A DNA stretch of 64,000 bases, taken from contig NC_061772.1 in the NCBI RefSeq assembly GCF_022458985.1, forward strand, positions 29,137,501 through 29,201,500, given 5' to 3'. The notes below the pieces were generated by a model. It saw only the letters and a list, made by a program, of their open reading frames with translations. It made no database searches and had not been told where the DNA came from. The stretch's first letter is position 1, and every line of letters starts with the position of its first letter. Origin of the DNA: Mugil cephalus (lineage: Eukaryota; Chordata; Actinopteri; Mugiliformes; Mugilidae). Below, piece by piece: positions 1-10,821 of this stretch. A program made the position numbers and the translations under genes.

Positions 1-1401
1 TAAAATTAAAAATAATTTAAAAAAGTTTTTTTCACATGTTTATTTATTACACTCTCTGCTATGCTACATGCTAATATGAATGAATGAATGAATAATTTTA
101 TTTCAAAATAAAAATGTATAAGCAAGAGGAAGTAATGATTATAAACCAATAAAACAAAGTAGTATCATAATTTATTCTTTATAAATATCCATATAAATAT
201 ATAGCATATGCTTTACATAAATATCTATATAAATGTGCTACATACATATCCATAAATGCTACAACATACTAGCGTATACTAATGCAGCAATGGATAAACT
301 AGCTGGGCTGAAAGCTAATTAGCTAACTAGCTGCAATCGAAGCTCCAGACTTTGTGTAATTTTATTTGAAAAAACCTCATTTGAATGCTACCATTATTAA
401 GCTAGTTCGTTAGATCGAAATAGCAAGAAAGCGATTTAGATTATTTAACTCTCTGTCACACAGTTTGGCTCAAATGGTTCTGTTTGAAATTAATGCTAAC
501 GCAATGAATACTGTTATATGCTAACATGCTAATGGACACTACTTTTGTTGTTCCATCTAGATATTTTTTACACACAGAGAAAACGTGTTTAGCAGGTTTA
601 GGCTAATGTTTACCTTATTATAGGTCTTTGCTTAATATGCTAACAGGTGCTAATTTTGTTGTTTGGAAAGTTTAAACGTGATGGAAGCGCTAGAAGAAAT
701 GTCTGATGTGTATTTAATCAGTTAAAGCTTTAATTCTATTACACGAACATGAACTAAATTAAATAAAAATGTCATTTCTTATTTGCCAGTTCAGTTTAAA
801 TAAACAATAAAGTGTAAATAAACACCAGCATCCTACAAAATACTTACATGCTAATGCTAAGTGTTAGCATAATGAAAGTAAAGTTAATTTCATCATGTTT
901 TTGCAGGTTCAAAAAAAAAAAAAAGTAAATAAAACCTCATAGTTTTACAGTTCAGCCTGAAAACTACAAACCCTTTTTTTGCAGCTTCACTGCTTCTATT
1001 ACACTGCTTCTATTTTTTTAGTTCCCCACAGAGACCTGCTTTGTAACAATTAGTCACGAGTCGTGACTAAACGATGGAGCTGCACTCATTATCTTAAAGT
1101 GAAATCTACATAAACGGATAAGTATCTGAAAGTTAGCACAACAGTCACATGTCAAATATGTGCATTCGCTGCGGAGTGTGCAAACATCCTGATCTCGGAA
1201 TAAACTACAAAAGGATAAGCCTGAGAGAATTCAAATTAAATCAGTTCAGTTAATCCACAGAGCTCCTCTCTCTTCCCTCCGTTTTGTTCCCGCTGCATGC
1301 CAGTAACGCTCAGACACACACACTCGTAGTGGAGTTTTTTTTTTTTTGTTGCTGTGGATCTGAGCCAAATATCACTTCACCGGTTCTCTCTGTTTTCACA
1401 G
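1..1401 (+). other. jph3 intron (upstream part)
   Basis: AT-rich intronic DNA preceding the first visible coding exon of the junctophilin gene. It is rich in gctaa/tgctaa motifs and short A or T runs. It ends in a pyrimidine-containing acceptor (tgttttcacag) at 1391-1401. No conserved exon or recognisable transposon was seen. The exons encoding the MORN-repeat region must lie upstream, outside the window. Confidence 0.6.
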
Positions 1402-4400
1402 GGCTCGAATGTCAGAGGCCCAAGCACCAGGACGCCAAGGACAAAGACCACGAGGTCATCTCCACGGGAACGGACAGTCCGGAGCTGTGCACTCCGGACA
1501 CCACGCCGCCCGTGATAACGCCCGATCTCAGCCCGGTGCTGAGCGTGCCCGCCTCGCCCCCCCGCAGCCCCCCCAGACACGCCCACCGCCCCAGAAACGC
1601 TTGCTTCATGCGGCAGAGCGCCGTGGACGATCAGGGCGGGGCCGAGATCCAGGTGCTGGTGGAGGGGCGGGGCGTGGACCTGCCGAGGGGAGGGGCCAAC
1701 AACTGGACGGACGACATGTACCCGGACCGAGGGGGGGGCAGCAGCCGCTCCACCACGCCGTCCCTCCTGGAGGAGCAGGAGGGCCAGATCAACGGCCACG
1801 AGCAAGCCCCTTTACCCAACCACAAGCCGCGGGAGAAATCCTCGTCCAATCACAAGTCCACAAGGGAGCACGCTTCCTCCTACCGAGCGTGGGAGCACTC
1901 CTCATCCAACCAAAAGCCCTCCAAGCACGCCTCCTCCAACCACAAGTCGAGGGAGTACTCGTCCTCCAACCACAAAACATGGGATCACTCTTCCACCAAT
2001 CACAAGGCCTGCGGGCATACCTCTTCCAACTACAAGCCGCAGGTGCACATTTTATCCAATCACAAGGCCTTGGAGCATAACATGTCCAATCACAAGACTT
2101 CTGAGCATGCTTCTTCCAATCACAAGCCCCAAGACTATATCTCCTCCAATCACAATGCAAAGGACCACGTCTCGTCTAGTTACAGCCCTCGAGAGCATGT
2201 CTACTCCAACCACCACCCAAAGCAGCACAACCCCTCCAACCACAAGCTTAGCGAGCATGCTGTTATCGACCAAAGGCTGGACGGCCTCACCGGGGGCTGG
2301 ACCGCTGAGAGCACCCTGAGGTGGAGCCCCGCCCACTCGCGCCTCACGGAGCAGGACGAGGAGAGGATGAACGACTACACGGTGGACATGAGGCTCCAGT
2401 GTCCCGACTCGGGCCGTGACCGGCTGGGTCAGGAGTCCCCGGCGGCCCCCAAAAACAGCCGGCTCCGATCCCGAGGCCTCCGGCCGGTCAGAGAGGGATC
2501 CATGGACTCTGTGCAGATGCTGGACAACCTGAATGTGGGGGCGGAGCTGGAGGAGTGGCCGCTGCACAGGGACCTCACCCTCTCCCCGCCCCTCAAGTCT
2601 CAGCCCATCACTCTGGAGCAGGAAGGAGAGCATCTCACCCTCAAATCAAACTCAGTGAGTTCAAAAGGCAAAAAGACTGTGATCTAAACCTGCCCTTTAA
2701 TCCACCCTCAGTCAACTCAACACTCTTCACTTTAGCAGCTTAATAGTAATTACAGTTCAGAGACCTGTTAAAGCCTGAACGTATCGCTGCTCATATGTTA
2801 AAGCACGTGGTATTTCAATTACAGTAACTCACTGTGGTTCCTACAAACAGCTCTCTCTTCCTGGGTTTTGCGTCGCTCCCCAATTTGCAGCCAACAGCAG
2901 TGATGCTTCATCATTACCGTAATGGCAGCTTTGTTTTTTCCCCAGTGTTCCGCCACACTTTGAATTTTGTGCATCACTGAGTTACGGTAATTCAAATACC
3001 GCAAGCTTTTTTTTTTATGTGCAGGTGCAGATGCTCAGGTCATAAAGGGGTTAAGATCTAAAAGCTATAAAAACAAGCTTGTGGTATTTGAATTACCGTA
3101 ACTCACTGATGCACAAAATTCAAAGTGTGTCTGAATACTGGGAAGTTTTGCTTTCTGGAAAAAAAAGATGCCATTACGGTAATGATGATGCTATTGGGGG
3201 GAGACCCAGGAAGAGAAAGTTGTTTGGAGGAATTTGTCGGTAAAAAACTACGTTAGTTAAACCCTTTGAAACTTCCCAGTGTTCAGCCACACTTAGAGTT
3301 TTGTCCATTGTTGAGTTACGGTAATTAAAAAAAAAAAAAACACAAGCTTTTTGGGTTCTGAAGGATTAACAACAACATCAAAAATCTAAAGAATTAGGAA
3401 TTCGCTTTATGTCGTCCATTTTCAGCTGGAAGTATTTTCAGGGCCTGGATGGACACGAGACTCTACTAGTAGTAATTAAACATATAACAAGATAAAGACA
3501 AAAGTAAACATAAAAAACAACAACAACCCAAACGCGTTTGTTCAAAAAGGAGTGGGAGGAAGTCGGAACTTTTCTAGTCCCTAGTAATTTTCAAATAATA
3601 ATACATGAATATTGATCCCTAAGTTACAATCTCTACATTCAGGAATCATTTTATTGTCATTATGTGTGTACATAATGACAAATTAAATGGCAGCTGCTGG
3701 CTAAAGTAATGCAACTATTAAAACAGTAGAAAGCACTGGACATAAAATAAATGAAAAAATAAATAAAATAGAGCTGAGACACTTCACAGCTTGTTCCAGA
3801 ATCAGTCTCATCTCCTTAAGCCTTCACATCCTAATGACTCTCTACCAATAGTCCTGTTTGTGGTTCTGAAACAGCAGCAGAACGTGATTCATTGCTCTTC
3901 TGTCGGTGTTTGTTTGCTGACGTAGCAAATAAAAGTGGTGGTGAACACATTTCAAAGCTACTTAAAGCCGGATATTTGTGATCTGAACGCAGATCTGGGG
4001 CTTATTCAAACGACAGGGAGCGGAACTGAATGGCAAATATAACGTCGGTGCTAATAAAAAGGTTGAACAACAGATGCTTTTACTGGAATTAGAGCAAAAC
4101 AGAAAAGAGAGAAGGCGTCTGAGTCGATGTTGTGTAGGAGGCGGAAGCTGCTGAGAGATGTGATCAGTTTATATAGTTTAGTTTCATTTCTGGGCTAAAT
4201 CTACGTCATATACCTGACGCAAGAGCAAACACCCAGCTTAAAGCCCAACTAATAACTAGCTCTGTTACGACAAACAATTCCCGATCACGTTTGTTCCAAA
4301 ATGTCTCTCATCTCCCCAAGTCTTCACATCATAACGCACACTCAGCATCAACGCTTTGACACTTGCTTGGACAGTATTTTACACGTTAGTTGTTTCTTAA

Positions 4401-6036
4401 ATAGCAAATAAAGAGCTGGACTCTTATCAGTAATATCAGGTCTGAACATGAGCTCACGTCGGTGCAGCCCAGAAAAAAAAAGAGAAGACGTCCTGAGTTG
4501 ATGGTGCGTAGGAGGCAGAAGGAAAATAGGAAATGTGATTCGGATCAATTACAGTTGCTGCCATGGTCTGTGTCACGGCTTCTTTTAATTGCATTTCGTG
4601 GCTAAACCTGCGTCATATATTTGACACAGAAGTATAAATCTAGTTTAAAACTCAACAAACAACATGCTCCATCGTGGCAACCATCTCCTCATCACTTTAA
4701 AACCGCCTTCAGTGTCCTAACACAAACACAACAAATAGCAATGTTAGTGGTTCTGAAACAGCTGCAGATACTGAGCCACTGTTTTCAGATAGAACTGCAC
4801 ATAAAAGGTACAATCTTTGTCCAAAAACTGTGCCTTTTTTTATTTTTAAGGCATTTTGTGACGTGCGAGTTGAACAGAATATTAATTTAAATAATAAAAA
4901 TACAACTAAGACTAAGAAATAAATGAAGCAATATAAAATAAAGGTGCCGCTAACTCTGCTGACGTGGGATCAAAGACGCTACATCTCTGCTCTGTTAATA
5001 AAATGCTTCGTTGGTCAGATGTTGGATCGAATTCCAGGCGTTACCTCCCTTGTTGCATCTTTTAAGGTGACGTTCAGACAAACTTCTGACATTTTAAAGG
5101 TTCACTTCCATCCATGCAGCAATAGAGCTAAGGAGGCTAAGCTAATTAAAACCTCACTGGCACCAAATGAAGCAGCCAGATCAGTCTGATTACTACCGAT
5201 AGAGTCAGCATCAGGACCACCATGGTACCCAGTATCTGAACCCATCCCTAGTCAGGACCCGCGGGTCTGAACAGGGCGAACACAACAAATAGCACGTTCT
5301 GTAGCAGCAGCCATGTTTGAACCGGGTCCAGACACATGTTACCGATGCTTTGTTCTGTGTTCTACTGCACATAAAAGGTACAATCTTTGTCCAAAAACTG
5401 CGCCTTTTTTTATTTTTAAGGCATTTTGTGACGTGCACGTTGAACAGAATATTAATTTAAATAATAAAAATACAACTAAGACTAAGATAATAAATGAACC
5501 AATATAAAATAAAAGTGCTGCTAACTCTGTTGCTGTGGGGTCAAAGACGCTACATCTCTGGTCTGTTAATAAAATGCTACGTTGGTCAGATGTTGGATCT
5601 AATTCCAGGTGTTTCCTCCCTTGTTGCATCTTTTAAGGTGAAGTCCAGACAAACTTTTGACAAATGTTTGGCCTTAGACATTTTAAAGGTTCACTTCCAT
5701 CCATGCAGCAATAGAGCTAAGGCGGCTAAGCTAATTAAAACCTCACTGGCACCAAATGAAGCAGCCAGATCAGTCTGATTGCTACCTATAGACCAGGACC
5801 ACTATGGTACCGAGTATCTGAACCCATCCCTAATCAGGACCCGCGGGTCTGAACCGGGTCCAGACACATGTTACCAAAGTGTATCTGTTTGTTTGTTTCT
5901 TGTTTTTGTTCCCGTCTAACCGCTTCCTCTCTCCTCTCTCTCTTCTCTCCTCCAGGGCTCCAGCTCTATTCTGGTGGTTATGGTCATTTTACTCAATATT
6001 GGAGTAGCCATTCTTTTCATTCACTTCTTTATTTAA
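1402..6036 (+). CDS. jph3: Junctophilin (probably junctophilin-3), C-terminal two coding exons, partial
   Basis: Junctophilins tether the ER/SR to the plasma membrane. N-terminal MORN repeats bind the plasma membrane and a C-terminal single helix sits in the ER membrane. Only the 3' part is here: exon 1402-2654 (split first codon, then 417 codons of low-complexity divergent region) and last exon 5956-6036. The donor (ctca/gtgagt at 2655) and acceptor (ctcctccag at 5955) join in phase 0. The protein then ends GSSSILVV...VILLNIGVAILFIHFF-I-stop, the hallmark junctophilin anchor. Exon 1 contains Pro/Ser-rich stretches, a 15-unit ten-residue repeat and basic patches. The assignment to JPH3 rather than another paralogue rests on the anchor sequence as I remember it and on neighbours from human 16q. 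The MORN exons are outside the window. A readthrough of the donor would stop after 11 codons, at 2687. Confidence 0.82.
1812..2261 (+). repeat. 15 x 30-bp in-frame coding repeat in jph3
   Basis: There are 450 bases, fifteen 30-base units encoding a degenerate decapeptide of consensus S-S-N-H-K-x-x-E-H-x. The tccaatcacaag core is well conserved. One unit is 11 codons long and another 9, so the total stays in frame. The array lies in the divergent linker between the MORN region and the membrane anchor and is rich in His, Asn, Lys and Ser. I do not recall such an array in mammalian JPH3. Confidence 0.9.
2805..3008. mobile_element. MITE-like element, copy 1
   Basis: This ~200-bp element has terminal inverted repeats: gtggtatttcaattacagtaactcactg at the left end matches, inverted, the cactgagttacggtaattcaaataccgc end at 2976-3003. 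The interior (Ccaatttgcagc, attaccgtaatggc) recurs inverted in the neighbouring element at 3074-3350. It is non-coding. The superfamily is not assigned; no clear target-site duplication was seen. Confidence 0.6.
3074..3350. mobile_element. MITE-like element, copy 2 (inverted relative to copy 1)
   Basis: The left end aagcttgtggtatttgaattaccgtaactcactg is the reverse complement of the right end of the 2805-3008 element. The right end, cattgttgagttacggtaatt, near 3307-3327, repeats the same terminus, followed by an A run and cacaagc. The centre shares atgccattacggtaatgatgatgc with copy 1. The pair could form a large stem in the intron. Confidence 0.55.
3640..3770. mobile_element. LINE 3'-tail-like sequence
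   Basis: The stretch ttttattgtcattatgtgtgtacataatgac, followed by A-rich DNA, resembles a common fish non-LTR retrotransposon end. The call rests on remembered motif similarity only. Confidence 0.3.
3790..4700. repeat. Diverged ~400-500-bp tandem repeat
   Basis: Three landmarks recur in the same order. They are ctcatctccttaag-cttcacatc at about 3809 and 4305 (weaker at 4680), gtcgatgttgtgtaggaggcgga at about 4120 and 4495, and ggctaaatctacgtcatata at about 4192 and 4600. Unit length is therefore roughly 375-495 bp with heavy divergence. No coding potential was seen. Confidence 0.55.
4727..5850. repeat. Tandem duplication (~570-bp unit, two copies) with hAT-like terminus
   Basis: Copies at about 4727-5278 and 5279-5850 share long blocks, such as cataaaaggtacaatctttg at 4800 and 5370 and ttggtcagatgttggatc at about 5012 and 5583. 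Each copy ends in a TATCTGAACCCATCCCTA terminus (ending 5250 and 5832), followed by (g/a)tcaggac. CCATCCCTA matches the end of the hAT-type MITE at 48830-48923. Copy 2 has an extra caaatgtttggccttagac. Confidence 0.75.
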
Positions 6037-7049
6037 GCTTATACAGGTATGATCTACTAAGACTTATTGATAACTATATTCTATTGTTACGTGCTGAGAC
6101 GGACCGGAGCCCGCGGCCTGAGTGACGGACACAGCCGAGCCTTTCTACAGTCACAGCTACTCTGTCTTTTTCCACCATCTGTTGACGCCCATTTCCACCA
6201 AAAGCACCGGTTCCTTTTTGCTTATTTTAAGCTTGCGACCATATGGAGATTTAAAAAAACAAAAAAGAAGAAGAAGAAGAAGAAGGAGAAGAAAGGGGGG
6301 TGGTTAAAGAGTGCAGCTTTAAATTATCATGGATGGGAGGAGAATATAGCAACTCATGAGGAACCCTCCATCCTCAACCCTTCTTTTTCCTTTTTCCTCC
6401 CTTTTTCCAACCAGTTCCTCTATTCGCACTATGCGCTACACAACAGAACTATGCTGCAAGAGTAGATCCATTTTAAAGGGCTCCGTCATTATTCTTTTCT
6501 CTTTTTTTTTTGTTTTTTTTGTTTTTTAAATTTTTTTGTCCACCACAAAAACCTACACACAAACACACACACAACCATTTGCATGAGGCTGTGTGAAGTT
6601 TTAAAAAGTGCATTTTTCTATCCCTTTAACATCACCATTCTGTTCCCCCCCCCGGATTATTCATCCATCCACGTACTTATTTTAATCCATCCCACCGAGA
6701 TCGACACAGTCTAGTCTAATCCCGAAATTTATTTATTTATTTACACAAAACATACGTGGGAAATTTTAACGTCGAGCCAACACGAAAACATCCGCACGCA
6801 AAAAAAAGACAAAGACACACACTAGAAACACGCTGACATACTGAGGTGGATTCAGCCTTGCCCCTTTGTACAGCCTGGAGACTGTTATGTTATAACCACT
6901 AATTCTACTATATACGTGTATGTGTCATTATTATTATTATTATTATTCAGAGTTTGTTACTTTTTTGCAGTTTGCAAGACAGAGAGAATGCTGAGTGCCT
7001 CGTATTTATTCATTTTCCGTCTCAAAACTTTATTTGAAAATTTGAAAAA

Positions 7050-7145
7050 CCCCCCCGAGCCTCGACGAAACCCCTGCTGACCCCCCCTACAACCTCCTCC
7101 ATCCCCCCCCCCCCCCACTCTAAAAACCTCCCCCCCCCCTCCCTC
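7050..7145. repeat. C-rich tract (G-quadruplex potential on minus strand)
   Basis: It contains repeated runs of six to twelve C separated by short spacers, inside the presumed jph3 3' UTR. The minus strand fits the G3+N1-7 quadruplex pattern. Confidence 0.6.
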
Positions 7146-7724
7146 CTGAAGTCCTGACATCCTGAAAATGGCATGCACTGTTTTTGTCTCCCAGTCCAAA
7201 CGGGAAAAAAAACGTGGGGGTTTCTAACGGTGTCGTTTCCAGACACTTTTTTTGTTTGTTTCGGGCCGGATGAGATTTTTTTCAGCATGTACGTTTAAAG
7301 CCTGCTCAACTCTGGTGTCGGTTTGTGAGTTTCTCCCCCCTCTCCCCCCTCTCCCTCTCCCTCTCGTCTCTCTTATCCAGCAACACGAGGCTACGTGAGA
7401 CACGGAGAGCGGTGTAAAATAAAAAAACGCTAGCTTTTAACTCTCAGTGGATAACAGAAAAACGTCCTTATGAGTTTATGAATGATATTAAAAAGAAACT
7501 CTACTGCTACTGTATGTTTTATACTTCGCACCCAGTGGCATCATCATGTTGTGACATCATTGCATGCCCGAGCATGCTCTTTCTTACTCTTTGGTTTATG
7601 AGGTTGTTTCGAAGTTAATGTGGAGAAAATAATGAAATGTTTGAAATTAATTAAGTGTCGTGTGGTTATTGCCAAATGATTCGTGGAGAAACGATAAAAA
7701 CGTTTCTGTTGATGCCGAGCGTAA

Positions 7725-7830
7725 AGATCAGAGCAGAGCTCCCCCTGGTGGCTGGAGGCTGCAGCACAGGTCATACAAGCCCCACCCCCTTCCATGTTAG
7801 TGGGCGGGACTTGGGTCAAACTAAAAACAT
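7725..7830 (-). mobile_element. Fragment of the element at 31097-31636
   Basis: The segment gagctccccctggtggctgg...catgttagtgggcggga is the reverse complement of 31500-31580 with few differences. It is an internal fragment without either terminus and lies in the presumed jph3 3' UTR. Confidence 0.65.
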
Positions 7831-8114
7831 TAAAATACACTCAAATGATGTTTTTTTTTTCAGGGATGGTTTTTCTGCCATTTCGCTTTGAGGATTTGGA
7901 AATAATAGAACCTAATAAGTATAAAAACTAAGCATCGTCTTTGAAAGGGAAGTAGATTTTGAAAGGAATCTTGTCCTCATATGTGGACACGGGGATTATT
8001 CCGCTGTATAATAATACAATAAAGTCACCATCATGTGTAAATATAAAACAAATATTATTTGATGCATGTTGATGTGTCAGTTCTTTGTATAAGTTTTAGT
8101 TAGTTATTTGACGT

Positions 8115-8575
8115 ACAGTTGGGTCCACATATATTTAGACACTGATACAAGTTTTGTTACATTAGACTTGCAGCTGTAATTTTAGGGTATTTACATTCAA
8201 ACTGGAGGAAGGGTTTAGAAATTAAATCTCTTTTATATGCAGCCGCCTCTTTTTCAAGGGACCAAAATGTTGACTCAGAAATTATAACATGGGCTGCACG
8301 GACTATTCCCCCGTTAATCCTTCAACGTTTAAGCAGGTAAAAGGTCTGGAGTTGATTCCAGGTGTGAACCAATGAAAGCATAACTATCTAAGTTTAGGTT
8401 GAAATCAATAGTTTGGTACATTCTGAGAATATAAAGGAGCAGACTGGTGACCTCGGGAAGAGAAAAAAGACCCGGACGTCTACAGCAGTGGATGATCGTA
8501 GGATCTTTTCCACTATGAAGAAAAACCCTTCACCACATCCACCCAAGTGAAGAAAACCCGTTCAAGTTTGCTTTT
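8115..8575 (+). mobile_element. Tc1/mariner-like transposon fossil, 5' part
   Basis: It begins tacagttgggtccacatata-tttagacac, the type of terminal repeat seen in fish Tc1-like elements. From about 8455, degraded coding sequence resembles the Tc1 transposase DNA-binding linker (decayed G-R-P/R-K region, then V-D-D-R-R-I-F-S-x-M-K-K-N-P-S). The DDE catalytic half and the right terminal repeat are missing, so it is a truncated inactive copy. Confidence 0.72.
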
Positions 8576-9234
8576 AAACTGTCTTTTAGTATGAAAACAG
8601 AAAAGAAGATGTAAATGTGACGACAGTAATATGATATGTAATTTTCTTTATTTAAAATCTCTATTTTCCTTCAACAAAGCGTGAAGTAGTCTCCATAAAT
8701 TTTAAATTAGAAGAAAGCTACAGCGCACAAGTTAAAGCTATTTGCTTTCTTGCTTCCAGTATTTTCACATTGATTGTAAACTGATAATAATCCAGGTTAT
8801 GGTCGAGTTACAGTAAAATGCTCTTAGTGCTAAAAGACTACAGTTATTTCTGTATTAATCAGACCTGCAGTTTTCATCGTGTCAAAAAAAAAACAATCAT
8901 TCTGCACCAGAAAAGGTGCAGAGCCTTTTGCAGATGCATCTATCTGCTGAAGCTGTCTTTAAACACAAAGGTAAACTGTCTTTAAACTCCTTGTAGGGTG
9001 TTATGGGTTATGTTAGGGTTATGTTATATGGTAGTTTGGTTAATTTATTGCATTTAAATGCAATGTCTGTTCTCTGCAATGTTCAAATAGTGGTGCATAT
9101 CAAAGTAACATCCAAAAGCTAAAAAAAAAAAAAGTCTGTAAGGCTTATTTGCTTTCTTGCCTCCAGTATTTTCACATTTTCAAATTTATTTCAGTGAGAG
9201 GCCTATAAAGGGTTAATACTAGCGCCCACTGTGT
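8576..9234. other. Intergenic jph3-znf319
   Basis: AT-rich spacer without coding signal. A ~40-bp direct repeat (tttgctttcttgc-tccagtattttcacat) occurs at about 8740 and 9148. Confidence 0.5.
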
Positions 9235-9618
9235 TTATACTGAGCTAAAGGGGAGAAATGCCGCCCCCCTGCCGCCAAACGAGGGAACTGCACTTTCAGA
9301 TTTCTCAACCAGCTCCATTTCGCTCTTTGTGTTTATTTGTTTGAAAGCTCTGCGAGCAAACTCCAAATTTATGTCCACCCGGGGGCTCGGCTCGCGTTCC
9401 TCGGCACTTTCGAGCATGGAGCGGCTGTAGGAGCGGGCTGTAGCGGCGGCGCCTCGCTGCGTGGTGGTTTCCGGTGTCCGTCCGTCTGCAGGAGGATGGC
9501 GTCCGGCTTCGACCGCATCCCCTCCACCGCCGGTCCTCCGAGTCCCGAAAACGTCGACGGTTGTGGACCACAGGCCGATTAGCAGCAGCGAAAAGCACTA
9601 ATAATAAACCAGCCCCTG
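9235..9618 (+). promoter_or_regulatory. znf319 CpG-rich promoter and 5' UTR exon
   Basis: An abrupt rise in GC and CpG content precedes a consensus donor (cccctg/gtaagt at 9619). The exon has no supported start codon leading into a long frame, so it is taken as the non-coding first exon of znf319. The transcription start is not resolved. The same strand resumes at the acceptor at 10626. Confidence 0.6.
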
Positions 9619-10626
9619 GTAAGTTGGATGTTAATTATTCTGCTGTTGTGTGGAGGTTGCTTTTATTTTTTCTATTTTTTTTTTTTTTTTTTTTTTTTTT
9701 GCCTCCTTTTGCATATGTGCGAGTCTCGGCTGCAGGAGGCGGATTTCGTCCCCCTGCAGCTCCGGGTCCAGGCCTAGTTTGATTCGGGGTCCTAACCAAC
9801 GGTCAAACGGACCCGCAGACGTTACTGTGGCCTTTCATTAAAAGCGACGTTTAAAGCCGAGCGATGTGGCTAAAAGACGCCGTCCTTTCAAGTCACCACC
9901 ACGCGTGTTTATTTTAACCACATTTTATATATTTAAATACACACTAAGTCATAATTTTAGTGCGGGATTTCTAGGTGGAGATACCCGGTTGTTATTCAGA
10001 ATGAGGAAGAATTAGGAAGTCGTTAGCATCGTTAGCCTGAGCTAACGGTTAGCCGTTAGCTTCGACGCAGGAGTGCTACCTACATCCTGGATCTAAAGCA
10101 CTTTTTACGTTGTGTTCTGTTAAAAAAATATAACATTATCTCAAATAAAACACTCCCGCAGGTGGGAGGTAAACGACGCGTTATAATATCATAACCGCTA
10201 AAACTACACATTTAGCCGTTATATCATATTAGTACGAGCCCGGTTTTCAGGAAATAGACCGAGCCCATTAATGCTACATTGGTTTAGAGCATTATATTGG
10301 CTTAATTAAAGGCTTTTTTGTGTGTTTTGACTGTTATTATTATTTTTTTTTTAAAGTACATGTTTCGGGGGTTTGTCACTACCTTGTAAGTTTTGTGGAA
10401 TATCAAAATGGTGTTTAGAATAATAGAGGAACTAGTTTTAGGCCTTTAGCTGTTGTTTCAGTTTTATCCTCACCACAAGCAGGACCTGAAATTAATTCAG
10501 GCAGCTTTATTCTGACTCTAAGCCTGGAAACAGAAGTTAAGTTGCAGTCACGCTCCCTTCAGCACCTGCTTTTACTGTGTTTTTAATGTTTACTTAAATC
10601 ATTTGTTTCTTCTGTTTTCCTTGCAG
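9619..10626 (+). other. znf319 5' UTR intron
   Basis: Intron from GTAAGT at 9619 to ttttccttgcag at 10626. It includes a ~25-30-base T run near 9671-9700. No coding signal was found; short ORFs over the T run are spurious. Confidence 0.55.
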
Positions 10627-10821
10627 GTTTTTTTTTTATTTTTATCACCACGGCCTCAGAGGAGGTGTGCAAAGTGAAATATTATCTGCGAGCCCCCTCT
10701 AATCAGCGCTGGTTACCAAAAAAAACCACCATCCTGTCAAGAAGTTTGGCACTGAAATCTCAACCCCCCCTCATCCTCCTCCCCTCTCATCTGAGCACCG
10801 AGCTCCTGTGGAAGTGGAAGG

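Larger units (their letters stand above)
2655..5955 (+). other. jph3 last intron
   Basis: This 3.3 kb intron carries no coding signal on either strand. It holds two short elements with terminal inverted repeats, a LINE-tail-like stretch near 3640-3770, a diverged tandem array (3790-4700) and a clearer tandem duplication (4727-5850). These are listed separately. Short ORFs at 4621-5189 and 5494-5778 fall inside the duplicated repeat and are not genes. Confidence 0.75.
6037..8040 (+). other. jph3 3' UTR
   Basis: This non-coding continuation of the last exon contains poly-T and CA-rich stretches, a (TTA)n tract near 6928 and a C-rich block (7050-7145). A canonical AATAAA at 8018-8023 is a plausible polyadenylation signal. 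The 3' limit is inferred. Confidence 0.5.

Noticed and set aside
1377-2633. Several ORFs overlapping the jph3 exon on both strands
   Set aside because: They are shadow frames of a GC-rich repetitive exon. The chosen frame alone joins the membrane-anchor exon in phase.
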